Positions 62,401 to 64,000 of a stretch of 64,000 nt of DNA are shown here, in pieces. Position 1 is the first letter of the stretch; the number at the start of each line of letters is the position of its first letter. This DNA comes from Panopea generosa. Taxonomy: Eukaryota; Mollusca; Bivalvia; Adapedonta; Hiatellidae. The position numbers and the translations under genes are program-made. The notes below the pieces were generated by a model. It was not told where the DNA came from. It made no database searches and was given only the letters and a program-made list of their open reading frames with translations. Where the stretch lies: positions 71,787,719-71,851,718 of the forward strand of contig CM055899.1 of assembly GCA_029582155.1 (NCBI GenBank). Reading direction: 5' to 3'.

Positions 62401-63442
62401 ATTATTTTTAGATTTATGATTATGTGGTTTTGTTCAATAGAATTTAACACAAATTTCACATCAGGACATACTATATATACAATATTCAGTTGTATTGGTA
62501 AAGAAAGACATCAAAATGAAACGAATCTTAGTAGAACAATCGTTCTTCCTCAAATAATAAGTAAACGTGTTTACATAAAGCTTTTGAACCGAACTGGGTT
62601 CGAACCTACGACCTCAGGGATGTGAGGTAAATAGTAACTATATGACAGCGCCTTGGACCACTTTGCCATCGAGAACCTTCTATAATTATGTAATAATCTC
62701 TAAATGTTTTAATGTCATTTATATTATGCCAATATAATTCGTGTTCTATGATGTATCAATATAACTATATAAACAAATATTTACACTCGTACTTATTACT
62801 TTTTATTCATTTTCTGTGACAAAATTCTCTTTGTGACCTTGATACCTATGTGACCCAGATAACGCTGCGACATAGATACTTGTACCTATGTGACCAGTAT
62901 ACCTCTATGATCAGATACCTATGTGACCCAGATATCTAACTCTTTCCTCGAGTCATGGGCTTAATTGAATAGCCATAACGAAATCACATGGTGTTATGCG
63001 TGTTATATGATATAAATAGGCGCTTATATATCGAAACTAAACCTAGGGTAGAAAGCCGTACATCCTTTACCTATCGGACATCCTTCGCTAGATCCATATA
63101 TTTCGTATATCCCATCTGGCCAGCTGTGTATCAAGTTTGCAGAATGATCTTTACTTTTGTAACAGAAATTAAGCTGAAAAACAAAGGTACCAAACGGTCC
63201 CAAAGTCACTGGGTTGATTGTGCTATTGATAATAATATCAATGAATGTTTCTGCTTCTGTATCATTCAAGTAATCAGCCATGTCATTGTACATCGCGGAA
63301 TGTGAGACAAGAATATCCAACGGGCGAGTTGTTGTGACGTTGATGAAGCCGGATGTCCAACCTTGGGATTTTGTCTCGGGACATCCGTCCACTGGCGTCG
63401 GAATGGCGTAAGGACCCGGTGGCCATAAACTTTGTTGAAGTT
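8368..63442 (-). CDS. Giant multidomain LRR-containing rhodopsin-family GPCR (GRL101/relaxin-receptor-like), 37 exons, 5' partial
   Basis: One minus-strand gene assembled from 37 exons, each bounded by AG and GT and joined in consistent phase to about 2,466 codons ending in TAA at 8368-8370. Ectodomain order: ApeC, discoidin-like, F5/8C, PAN, CUB, CUB, C-type lectin, LDLa x4, fibrinogen-like, LDLa x2, unknown module, LDLa, LRRs, then seven membrane helices and a kinase-like tail. The 7TM part carries LAVADFLMG in TM2, TIDRL after TM3, [12 protein letters not shown] in TM6 and [11 protein letters not shown] in TM7, as in relaxin-type LRR receptors; LDLa plus LRR recalls snail GRL101. It is expected at the plasma membrane, coupling extracellular binding to G proteins; the ligand is unknown. 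Most junctions are phase 1, so phase agreement alone cannot exclude two adjacent genes, but I saw no internal stop, signal peptide or poly(A) site. The first exons lie beyond 64000. Weakest boundaries: exons 4-7 and the end of exon 26. Confidence 0.85.
8777..9018 (-). CDS. Exon 36: kinase-like cytoplasmic tail, first part
   Basis: This exon is 242 bp, phase 1 in and 0 out, with acceptor aatttag and donor gtattt. [20 protein letters not shown] resembles kinase helix E (Q.l.al.ylH). A short strand-turn region ending CFHQDGE follows, where an active kinase would have HRD and DFG; both are absent. If unspliced, the frame would stop at 8750, giving a shorter tail, but the next exon continues it convincingly. 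Confidence 0.78.
9507..9564 (-). CDS. Exon 35: proximal cytoplasmic tail
   Basis: This exon is 58 bp, phase 0 in and 1 out, with acceptor catgcag and donor gtaaca. It encodes [19 protein letters not shown], rich in Ser/Thr and possible phosphorylation sites. The alternative frame from the upstream donor hits a stop. Confidence 0.82.
10007..10134 (-). CDS. Exon 34: TM7
   Basis: This exon is 128 bp, phase 1 in and 0 out, with acceptor ttaacag. [20 protein letters not shown] carries the NPxxY motif as NPLLY. Two overlapping donors (gtgtaagt) exist; the inner gtaagt is required because the next exon is open only in that frame. Confidence 0.93.
10774..10970 (+). mobile_element. tRNA-derived SINE (family A)
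   Basis: Pol III box A-like agtccagtggtagag and box B-like ggtacgatcctc are followed by ggtgtccttgagtaagacac, a SINE body repeated elsewhere in the window, and a terminal gaagtaaattaa-type end. It lies in the intron between exons 34 and 33. Confidence 0.75.
11420..11946 (-). CDS. Exon 33: TM3 to TM6
   Basis: This exon is 527 bp, phase 2 in and 1 out, with acceptor ttcttatag and donor gtaagg. TM3 ends in [17 protein letters not shown], so the DRY/ERW position reads DRL. TM4 is [21 protein letters not shown]5 runs [19 protein letters not shown], and TM6 has [19 protein letters not shown] with the D-F-x-C-W-x-P switch of LRR receptors. The TM3 disulfide cysteine is in HWCNMAG. Confidence 0.95.
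12479..13529 (-). CDS. Exon 32: LDLa, LRR array, hinge and TM1-TM2
   Basis: This exon is 1,051 bp, phase 1 in and 2 out, with acceptor tttttcag and donor gtacga. It encodes an LDLa ([22 protein letters not shown]), an LRR N-cap (CPQKCTCRG), about seven leucine-rich repeats such as [15 protein letters not shown] and [15 protein letters not shown], and a cysteine hinge (CCIRPANV...[10 protein letters not shown]) typical of LRR-GPCRs. TM1 follows ([19 protein letters not shown]), then TM2 with [13 protein letters not shown]. The conserved N1.50 and D2.50 are present. In contrast to the short modular exons upstream, LRR and TM regions share a single exon. Confidence 0.95.
13824..14375 (-). CDS. 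Exon 31: unrecognised 183-residue extracellular module
   Basis: This exon is 552 bp, phase 1 to 1, with acceptor acttaag and donor gtaaga. It starts [20 protein letters not shown] and ends TLFPEICE. It has only two cysteines, several sequons (NST, NDS) and no membrane segment. The open frame runs the full exon and both splice sites are good, so it is coding, but I recognise no domain. Its place between LDLa modules, just before the LRR exon, suggests a self-folding spacer. Confidence 0.85.
15001..15123 (-). CDS. Exon 30: LDL-receptor class A module
   Basis: This exon is 123 bp, phase 1 to 1, with acceptor ttttcag and donor gtacgt. It encodes [20 protein letters not shown] and [12 protein letters not shown]. 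The six-cysteine LDLa fold is kept, but two calcium-site Asp residues are replaced (His, Gly). Confidence 0.9.
15740..16900. repeat. Minisatellite, 54-bp unit core with degenerate flanks
   Basis: The core at 16027-16320 has five to six copies exactly 54 bp apart (cgctcaaatacaaa at 16081, 16135, 16189, 16243, 16297). Diverged copies with gttcaaatacaga continue on both sides. Since 54 is divisible by 3, the array produces open frames on both strands that are not genes. Intron between exons 30 and 29. Confidence 0.9.
17229..17369 (-). CDS. Exon 29: atypical LDLa-like module
   Basis: This exon is 141 bp, phase 1 to 1, with acceptor atattttag and donor gtaagt. It encodes [20 protein letters not shown] and [18 protein letters not shown]. 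The C....tip...rC..D.d.sG...GC.s...l..C pattern is a cysteine module that often precedes LDLa repeats in invertebrate receptors. It lacks the SDE calcium motif. Confidence 0.75.
17997..18154 (-). CDS. Exon 28: end of the fibrinogen-related module
   Basis: This exon is 158 bp, phase 2 in and 1 out, with acceptor tatttttag. It encodes [28 protein letters not shown] and [10 protein letters not shown]. Two overlapping good donors (gtaagtaag then gtaagt) follow; only the first keeps the frame open. Confidence 0.78.
18725..18910 (-). mobile_element. tRNA-derived SINE (family B, Leu/Ser-tRNA-like head)
   Basis: On the minus strand the head reads ccgtggccgagtggtctaag (box A) and gtaggttcgagtcccgctcg (box B), like a class II tRNA. 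The acceptor stem does not pair, and a body continues with the agtagaacaaccgt motif shared with 62515-62690. It is a SINE head, not a functional tRNA. Confidence 0.75.
18957..19432. repeat. Minisatellite, 53-bp unit, about 9 copies
   Basis: The unit contains gttttacgttatagaca and gaatgaaatgaacaatta; copies at 19031, 19084, 19137, 19190, 19243, 19295 are 52-53 bp apart. Intron between exons 28 and 27. Confidence 0.9.
19734..19855 (-). CDS. Exon 27: fibrinogen-related module, continued
   Basis: This exon is 122 bp, phase 0 in and 2 out, with acceptor atatatag and donor gtaagt. It encodes [20 protein letters not shown] and [19 protein letters not shown]. Only this frame is open; the two cysteines pair plausibly with those in exons 26 and 28. 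Confidence 0.75.
19856..22499. other. Intron 26-27, nothing recognised
   Basis: AT-rich intron. A 89-codon minus-strand frame (21561-21830) has somewhat coding-like composition but no domain and no phase-compatible splice sites; it could be an old retroelement fragment. Confidence 0.45.
22500..22625. repeat. (ACTC)n microsatellite
   Basis: Tandem cactcactcact with short interruptions over about 125 bp; it yields a plus-strand frame of repeated THSL that is not a gene. Confidence 0.97.
22730..22896 (-). CDS. Exon 26: fibrinogen-related module, continued
   Basis: Acceptor ttgccag; phase 1 in. It encodes [19 protein letters not shown], matching the (F/Y).VyCdm step after the exon 25 start, then a hydrophobic run ending IQRCIHK before donor gtttgt (phase 0, 167 bp). 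A shorter form ending at CAG|gtagtg is also phase 0. I prefer the longer form because it retains a cysteine. Confidence 0.65.
23764..23949 (-). CDS. Exon 25: LDLa module 4 plus start of a fibrinogen-related module
   Basis: This exon is 186 bp, phase 1 to 1, with acceptor ttaatag and donor gtaatt. [16 protein letters not shown] is an LDLa with one calcium Asp replaced by Asn. It is followed by [19 protein letters not shown], a pattern seen at the start of fibrinogen-like and collagen-type modules (C.ew.daGy..sGvY.i). Confidence 0.88.
24308..25048 (-). mobile_element. Truncated, decayed mariner transposon
   Basis: On the minus strand the 5' part encodes a helix-turn-helix region like mariner transposases ([18 protein letters not shown], then CARWIP) and the 3' part [13 protein letters not shown], the second catalytic Asp region. 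In-frame stops interrupt it. One terminal repeat is visible at 24308-24332 (tacgagggacattcaata), matching mariner ends; the other end is replaced by a poly-C tract (25025-25048). Intron between exons 25 and 24. Confidence 0.85.
25806..25922 (-). CDS. Exon 24: LDL-receptor class A module 3
   Basis: This exon is 117 bp, phase 1 to 1, with acceptor atttccag and donor gtatgt. It encodes [20 protein letters not shown] and then [15 protein letters not shown], a textbook six-cysteine LDLa with intact calcium residues. Confidence 0.93.
26603..26698 (-). CDS. Exon 23: LDL-receptor class A module 2
   Basis: This exon is 96 bp, phase 1 to 1, with acceptor atttcaag and donor gtacgt. It encodes [20 protein letters not shown] and [11 protein letters not shown]. 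The calcium pattern is nearly complete, with Asn in place of the first Asp. Confidence 0.9.
26861..27087. mobile_element. piggyBac-like MITE, copy 1
   Basis: Flanked by TTAA (26861-26864 and 27084-27087), with about 20-bp terminal inverted repeats (TTAACTCTTTACTCCATATG and TTAACCCTTTACTTCATATG). An internal palindrome lies around ttgctcgttacgagcaat. No coding capacity. About 85% similar to 35307-35537. Intron between exons 23 and 22. Confidence 0.85.
27948..28112 (-). CDS. Exon 22: LDL-receptor class A module 1
   Basis: This exon is 165 bp, phase 1 to 1, with acceptor tttacag and donor gttaga. [20 protein letters not shown] followed by [10 protein letters not shown] is an LDLa module with the full Ca-coordinating pattern CD...DC.D.SDE. 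Confidence 0.9.
28113..29458. other. Intron 21-22, nothing recognised
   Basis: AT-rich. Short loosely repeated phrases (aatcagataatacatg, caaatcagacaaacca) at 28810-29080 suggest an eroded tandem repeat. Confidence 0.5.
29459..29631 (-). CDS. Exon 21: C-type lectin domain, C part
   Basis: This exon is 173 bp, phase 2 in and 1 out, with acceptor tgcaaaag and donor gtaacg. It gives [13 protein letters not shown], then TWESEGCS and AAYYICE, the last two CTLD cysteines. The calcium/sugar motifs are altered: EPA replaces EPN and WES replaces WND. Classical Ca-dependent sugar binding is therefore doubtful. Confidence 0.88.
29828..31190. repeat. Minisatellite, 98-bp unit, 14 copies
   Basis: Copies begin ctttatgtgcgatatgta at 29828, 29926, 30024 and so on to 31102; 1,274 bp is exactly 13 x 98, so there is almost no indel drift. 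Copies differ by a few substitutions. The array fills the intron between CTLD exons 20 and 21. A diverged single copy lies at about 40430-40500. Confidence 0.97.
31284..31362 (-). CDS. Exon 20: C-type lectin domain, middle
   Basis: This exon is 79 bp, phase 1 in and 2 out, with acceptor ggttcaag and donor gtaaat. It encodes [20 protein letters not shown], the W.DGSp...yt.W segment of a CTLD; the final W codon is split across the junction. The following intron is largely the 98-bp array. Confidence 0.9.
31460..31590 (+). mobile_element. tRNA-derived SINE-like fragment
   Basis: Box B-like gtgggttcgattctatgctc with downstream cagcacaggttctgtactgg, resembling a SINE body. Box A is weak. Intron between exons 20 and 19. 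Confidence 0.45.
32040..32255 (-). mobile_element. tRNA-derived SINE
   Basis: On the minus strand: ggttgtctagtggtagagtg (box A), then aggtttgatcccgaccgg (box B) at tRNA-like spacing, followed by a body through about 32040. The 131-codon open frame across it is incidental. Confidence 0.7.
32550..32804 (-). CDS. Exon 19: C-type lectin domain, N part
   Basis: This exon is 255 bp, phase 1 to 1, with acceptor ccgtttcag and donor gtaaac. [20 protein letters not shown] followed by SRYELRFL is the CTLD signature of helices 1-2 (W..A...C...g.hLv.i.s..E). An additional N-terminal disulfide pair (CSEKLQQC) marks the long-form CTLD. Confidence 0.9.
32805..34334. other. Intron 18-19, nothing recognised
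   Basis: AT-rich, without exons, SINE boxes or inverted repeats that I could see. Confidence 0.5.
34335..34770. repeat. Minisatellite, 59-bp unit, about 7 copies
   Basis: The unit includes aaactaccatggaactgat and ggaataaatgtattgtta; accatgg at 34422, 34481, 34540, 34599 and 34658 are 59 bp apart. Confidence 0.93.
34780..35100. other. GC-richer block, possible mobile-element fragment
   Basis: A locally GC-richer stretch begins near tgttacgagggtcc, a phrase also present at 1524-1536, and ends in a TA-rich tail with aataaa-like sequence. It may be a solo terminal repeat or other element; unclassified. Confidence 0.3.
35307..35537. mobile_element. piggyBac-like MITE, copy 2
   Basis: Same element and orientation as 26861-27087. 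The left flank is TTAC instead of TTAA, the right flank TTAA (35534-35537). The internal palindrome is diverged (ttgctcgagcaaccag). Intron between exons 19 and 18. Confidence 0.83.
35608..35652 (-). CDS. Exon 18: 45-bp linker exon
   Basis: Acceptor gcatacag and donor gtaatt enclose 45 bp, phase 1 to 1, encoding [15 protein letters not shown]. This looks like a flexible linker between the CUB and C-type lectin domains. The support is splice sites plus phase. Confidence 0.6.
35900..35975. repeat. Short GATG-rich simple repeat
   Basis: Irregular gatggatgaatgg/gatggacagt units over about 75 bp. Confidence 0.7.
36720..36935 (-). CDS. Exon 17: second CUB domain, C half
   Basis: This exon is 216 bp, phase 1 to 1, with acceptor gtaaaag and donor gtatgt. 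[12 protein letters not shown] and [18 protein letters not shown], then [11 protein letters not shown], are the middle and closing strands of a CUB domain (...l.i.f.......GF.a.Y). The preceding intron, 3.7 kb, contains the 63-bp array. Confidence 0.88.
37195..39480. repeat. Minisatellite, 63-bp unit, about 33 copies, derived from the end of CUB exon 16
   Basis: The unit on the plus strand reads accgtcaaactttgtatcc, gccaagacaattgttacaa and cttaccttcacca. The period is 63 bp with rare indels; a 6-unit block is duplicated about 377 bp apart (37621 and 37998). In transcript sense each unit ends GTGAAG|gtaag, a consensus donor, and about 34 of 50 bases match the last 45 bp of exon 16 plus its donor, in the same frame. 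Because 63 is divisible by 3, long open frames cross it on both strands; these are not genes. Degenerate units extend to about 40640. Confidence 0.95.
40430..40500. repeat. Solitary diverged copy of the 98-bp unit
   Basis: gtgcgatgtgcatattataa followed by cactctcaacataacattcc matches the 98-bp unit of 29828-31190 at most positions. It sits beside exon 16 among degenerate 63-bp units. Confidence 0.7.
40653..40859 (-). CDS. Exon 16: second CUB domain, N half
   Basis: This exon is 207 bp, phase 1 to 1, with acceptor cattgcag and donor gtaact. [14 protein letters not shown] opens the module, and [17 protein letters not shown] is the CUB beta-strand leading to the third cysteine. The last 45 bp and the donor are the apparent source of the 63-bp array in the following intron: array units translate to a related IVL..TKFD...C..G in the same frame. 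Confidence 0.85.
41812..42043 (-). CDS. Exon 15: first CUB domain, C half
   Basis: This exon is 232 bp, phase 0 in and 1 out, with acceptor tttaaag and donor gtacat. [11 protein letters not shown] stands where CUB domains have C.D.LeV.d[21 protein letters not shown] then matches the l.F.Sd.....GF strand. Confidence 0.85.
42693..42904 (-). CDS. Exon 14: first CUB domain, N half
   Basis: This exon is 212 bp, phase 1 in and 0 out, with acceptor aattatag and donor gtattt. [20 protein letters not shown] corresponds to the CUB start (G.i.sP.yP..y.....C.W), followed by [14 protein letters not shown]. The usual first two cysteines are missing, so this CUB is divergent. Confidence 0.85.
42905..44048. 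other. Intron 13-14, nothing recognised
   Basis: AT-rich; no splice-bounded exon, inverted repeat or tRNA box seen. Confidence 0.5.
44049..44330 (-). CDS. Exon 13: PAN/apple domain
   Basis: This exon is 282 bp, phase 1 to 1, with acceptor attgcag and donor gtgagt. Cysteine spacing in [17 protein letters not shown], then DTFCLIYK and a final LVCRK, fits a PAN/apple fold, a protein- or sugar-binding module. Three NxT/S sequons are present. The whole domain lies in a single exon. Confidence 0.75.
44505..44655 (+). mobile_element. tRNA-derived SINE (family A)
   Basis: gcgcgtagtccggtagtaga, then acgttcggtcctccgccacgg and ttgtccttgagaaagacac, ending in an A-rich tail. Same family and orientation as 10774-10970. 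Intron between exons 13 and 12. Confidence 0.75.
45505..45663 (+). mobile_element. tRNA-derived SINE (family A)
   Basis: acgcgttagttcaggggtag, a shortened box B area, then agcaagacactttttctg and acttcgagcgtgatttct, the body shared with 10774-10970; it ends gcgaagtaaaataaat. It lies immediately downstream of exon 12 in its intron. Confidence 0.75.
45678..45825 (-). CDS. Exon 12: F5/8 type C domain, C-terminal third
   Basis: This exon is 148 bp, phase 0 in and 1 out, with acceptor ctttctag and donor gtaact. [12 protein letters not shown] and CLKVELIGC are the canonical end of F5/8C (aRYvRi.P......lrvELiGC), which closes the disulfide begun in exon 10. Confidence 0.92.
46281..46454 (-). CDS. 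Exon 11: F5/8 type C domain, middle third
   Basis: This exon is 174 bp, phase 0 to 0, with acceptor atatttcag and donor gtattt. It begins [20 protein letters not shown], equal to the D-L-G...V.GV..QG segment of F5/8C, and ends [17 protein letters not shown], the Y.v.yS.dg.....E region. Confidence 0.9.
46455..47202. other. Intron 10-11, nothing recognised
   Basis: AT-rich with no identifiable element. Confidence 0.5.
47203..47366 (-). CDS. Exon 10: F5/8 type C (discoidin) domain, N-terminal third
   Basis: This exon is 164 bp, phase 1 in and 0 out, with acceptor aaatacag and donor gtattt. [17 protein letters not shown] followed by TTSS is the classical F5/8C opening (C..pLGm..g.I.d.qItaSS), and [14 protein letters not shown] matches the following loop. 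These domains bind phospholipid, glycan or matrix ligands. Confidence 0.9.
48622..48734 (-). CDS. Exon 9: discoidin-like module, C-terminal part
   Basis: This exon is 113 bp, phase 2 in and 1 out, with acceptor ttattacag and donor gtaagt. [13 protein letters not shown] corresponds to the GRY(I/L)R strand near the end of F5/8C domains, and ITIITC supplies the closing cysteine. It contains the NSS and NIT glycosylation sequons. Confidence 0.75.
49355..49580 (-). mobile_element. tRNA-derived SINE (family A), with extra sequence between boxes
   Basis: On the minus strand: gcgcgtggtccagtggtaga, later catgggttcaatcctccg and tgtccttaaacaaggcat, with the family A body after. The A-to-B spacing is about 50 bp longer than in other copies, suggesting an internal insertion or variant. 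Intron between exons 9 and 8. Confidence 0.7.
49858..49981 (-). CDS. Exon 8: discoidin/fucolectin-like module, middle
   Basis: This exon is 124 bp, phase 1 in and 2 out, with acceptor tgtttcag and donor gtacca. It encodes [16 protein letters not shown] and [13 protein letters not shown], a beta-rich pattern like the central part of F5/8C and fucolectin domains. Confidence 0.75.
50590..51830 (+). pseudogene. Decayed non-LTR retrotransposon reverse-transcriptase fragment
   Basis: Forward translation with frame changes shows a piece corresponding to the RT segment between the palm motifs ([17 protein letters not shown]) and later fragments including YMGEHF near the C-terminal end. Stops and frameshifts are frequent. 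It resembles Jockey/CR1-type LINEs. Antisense to the host gene, intron between exons 8 and 7. Confidence 0.65.
52061..52255 (-). CDS. Exon 7: divergent F5/8 type C / fucolectin-like module, N half
   Basis: Acceptor gttgatttag. It encodes [18 protein letters not shown], the W...WI.FDL core of discoidin domains, then [16 protein letters not shown] and RTCAVQV. The 3' end is uncertain. Donor gtatac at 52060 gives phase 1 and fits exon 8; an earlier gtaact after GCAGTACAA would be phase 0 and would not fit. Frame continuity supports the longer form. Confidence 0.65.
52890..53790. repeat. Degenerate minisatellite, about 33-bp unit
   Basis: Repeated ggttca(g/a)...gtgtt..acag.ca..ttgga phrases every 30-36 bp, well drifted. 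A plus-strand frame at 53040-53279 is a product of the repeat. Intron between exons 7 and 6. Confidence 0.75.
53914..53982 (-). CDS. Exon 6: start of the first discoidin-like module
   Basis: This exon is 69 bp, phase 1 to 1, with acceptor tttgtttcag and donor gtatac. It encodes [20 protein letters not shown]. It precedes the W..PWI.FDL exon and probably supplies the N-terminal strand and first cysteine of that module. A LINE lies in the upstream intron. Confidence 0.6.
54230..58063 (+). mobile_element. Decayed LINE (non-LTR retrotransposon), antisense in intron 5-6
   Basis: Pieces in different frames show an endonuclease domain (IIWNVQGLF near 54520, [12 protein letters not shown] near 54975, [11 protein letters not shown] near 55320) and a reverse transcriptase ([13 protein letters not shown] near 56420, [13 protein letters not shown] at 56617, LLYADDLA near 56711 with the catalytic YADD kept), then C-terminal fragments. 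Frameshifts and stops separate them, so it is inactive. The 3' end is a short (TTGTCA)n tail at about 58040-58063. The organisation suits a CR1/L2/Crack-like clade; exact clade unresolved. Confidence 0.88.
58075..58175. repeat. (TA)n and (GTCG)n simple repeats
   Basis: A TA run at 58075-58097, followed by ctgtctgtcagtcgg and gtcggtcggtcgg near 58132-58170. Confidence 0.9.
58220..58261 (-). CDS. Exon 5: 42-bp linker exon
   Basis: A strong acceptor (ttttattttacag) and donor gtaata enclose 42 bp, phase 1 to 1, encoding [14 protein letters not shown]. It has no domain signature. It rests only on splice sites and phase fit, so it is tentative. Confidence 0.45.
59310..60300. repeat. Minisatellite, about 65-bp unit, degenerate
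   Basis: The unit contains ttggagtgtaatagcaatg, ttccacgacaatc and taatgtataataatttta; ggagtg at 59435, 59499, 59564, 59629 are 64-65 bp apart. Copies erode toward both ends. It adjoins exon 4. Confidence 0.88.
60265..60409 (-). CDS. Exon 4: end of the ApeC domain
   Basis: Acceptor atttccag; phase 0 in. It begins [12 protein letters not shown], which supplies the last ApeC cysteine, then runs to CYYTPNKYI before donor gtaagt (phase 1 out, 145 bp). The frame meets TAA a few bases past the donor, so a terminal exon is the alternative. The next exon matches in phase, which favours splicing. The 3' boundary is uncertain. Confidence 0.6.
60823..60960. repeat. 65-bp tandem duplication
   Basis: ttgtattcgttgacagttc begins at 60823, 60888 and (partial) 60953; the two full units are nearly identical. 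Confidence 0.92.
61074..61155. repeat. 29-bp tandem triplication
   Basis: gatataaattcgagg recurs at 61074, 61103 and 61132, followed by (t/a)acaaacttgttt-type sequence. Confidence 0.92.
61235..61440 (-). mobile_element. tRNA-derived SINE (family A)
   Basis: On the minus strand: gcgtgtggtccagtgttaga, gggtcgtgggttcgatcctc and gtgtcctagagcaagatg, then the family A body. Adjacent to the 3' side of exon 3. Confidence 0.78.
61464..61558 (-). CDS. Exon 3: ApeC domain, later part
   Basis: This exon is 95 bp, phase 1 in and phase 0 out, with acceptor cttgtag and donor gtaagt. It encodes [11 protein letters not shown] and then [11 protein letters not shown]. The cysteine and the PF-hydrophobic run match the region before the last ApeC cysteine. 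Confidence 0.7.
61786..61890 (-). CDS. Exon 2: ApeC domain, middle part
   Basis: This exon is 105 bp, phase 1 to 1, with acceptor ttccag and donor gtatgt. It continues CPI|EFKEH and contains [20 protein letters not shown], in the place where ApeC domains have a W-D-T-D segment and then a PDG turn. An in-frame match to the preceding exon supports it. Confidence 0.75.
62515..62690 (-). mobile_element. tRNA-derived SINE (family B)
   Basis: On the minus strand: gatggcaaagtggtccaagg, later gtcgtaggttcgaacccagt, and a body with agaacgattgttctac shared with 18725-18910. Intron between exons 2 and 1. Confidence 0.72.
62825..62945. repeat. Short imperfect tandem repeat
   Basis: Repeated gatacctatgtgaccca and variants over about 120 bp with irregular 25-30 bp spacing. 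Confidence 0.75.
63071..63442 (-). CDS. Exon 1 as seen: ApeC (apextrin C-terminal) domain, first part
   Basis: The acceptor ttcttcag and donor gtaaag give 372 bp, phase 1 to phase 1. It opens with [17 protein letters not shown], typical of the ApeC domain start, and later has FCYK followed by [10 protein letters not shown] and GCPI, the second ApeC hallmark. ApeC domains occur in secreted immune and matrix proteins of marine invertebrates and can bind bacterial wall components. Several NxT/S sites fit an extracellular location. No start codon or signal peptide is used here: the exon joins an earlier one outside the window. Confidence 0.8.
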
Positions 63443-64000
63443 CTGAAGAATATGACTTGATTATAATGAGAAACACATTTTTATTGGAATCCAATATCAA
63501 AATCGGAACCTAATTCAAAAATATCTTTATTCGGTCGTCATCTGAGTAGTGCACGCTATCTCTCAACCAACCTATATGGAATTGTTTTGCCAAACAATCT
63601 TTACGAGACTATTCTCCAGCCCAAATCTTACGGGATTTTTGTGAATTATTTAATGTTGTAAGATGTTAGACGACATGTTGCGATGTTAACAATGATTTGG
63701 ATTCTTAGGATTTTTACTAGGAACATGTGTCGATAGAGATTGGTAAAACGTGGTGGCCCAATGGTCACTTGCTTTTATATGTTCTCACGAATAACAACTA
63801 TTAAACGTTATGAAAATCAGACGTTTTATTGAATAAGATCAAAACTAATTTTTTGTTGTGAATCAGCGGTACTTAGATATGAATTAAAACAATCAAACCA
63901 ACCTAATAAAAACTATATATATGATGGACAGTTTAATTACAAAGATATTTGTGAAGACTTTGTTTTTATTTGTAAAAAGGCAATACTGCCATCAGTTATT
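63443..64000. other. Intron upstream of the first visible exon, nothing recognised
   Basis: No start codon with signal peptide, promoter or further exon seen; the gene continues to the right of the window. Confidence 0.5.

Overview
The window is AT-rich animal genomic DNA with long introns, GT-AG splice signals, tRNA-derived SINEs, LINE and mariner remnants, MITEs and many minisatellites. The main gene is most like the LDLa/LRR receptor GRL101 known from a pond snail and the relaxin-receptor (RXFP) type of LRR-GPCR. A mollusc, probably a bivalve, is my inference; no species marker was seen.

Nearly the whole window (about 8.2 kb to beyond 64 kb) is one minus-strand gene. I assembled 37 coding exons by eye from acceptor/donor sites, open frame and domain content. 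All 36 exon junctions agree in reading phase, and the joined frame is open for about 2,466 residues to a stop at 8368-8370, with AATAAA about 120 bp beyond. The 5' end lies outside the window. Domain order from N to C: ApeC (63.4-60.3 kb), small linker exons (58.2 and 53.9 kb), a divergent discoidin/fucolectin-like module (52.3-48.6 kb), a clear F5/8 type C domain (47.4-45.7 kb), PAN/apple (44.3 kb), two CUB domains (42.9-36.7 kb), a linker (35.6 kb), a C-type lectin domain (32.8-29.5 kb), four LDLa modules (28.1-23.8 kb), a fibrinogen-related module (23.8-18.0 kb), two more LDLa-type modules (17.4 and 15.1 kb), an unrecognised 183-residue module (14.4 kb), LDLa plus LRRs plus TM1-2 in one exon (13.5 kb), TM3-6 (11.9 kb), TM7 (10.1 kb), and a cytoplasmic tail resembling a degenerate protein-kinase C-lobe (9.6-8.4 kb). 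It reads as a very large adhesion-like ectodomain on a rhodopsin-family receptor.

Left of this gene, two short minus-strand exons with signal-peptide-like starts (2972-3124 and 1237-1425) may begin another gene or genes running off the left edge. I saw no convincing plus-strand host gene. Long plus-strand open frames are products of tandem repeats or parts of decayed retroelements.

Introns hold the accessory DNA: a decayed LINE (54.2-58.1 kb), a second LINE reverse-transcriptase fragment (50.6-51.8 kb), a truncated mariner (24.3-25.0 kb), two copies of a TTAA-flanked piggyBac-like MITE (26.9 and 35.3 kb), several tRNA-SINEs, and minisatellites with units of about 33, 53, 54, 59, 63, 65 and 98 bp. 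The most unusual is a 2.3-kb array of 63-bp units (37.2-39.5 kb). Its unit matches the 3' end and 5' splice site of the second CUB exon just upstream in the transcript, so the intron carries about 33 tandem copies of an exon end with its donor. Introns not listed separately showed only AT-rich sequence. All coordinates come from reading by eye; no search was run.
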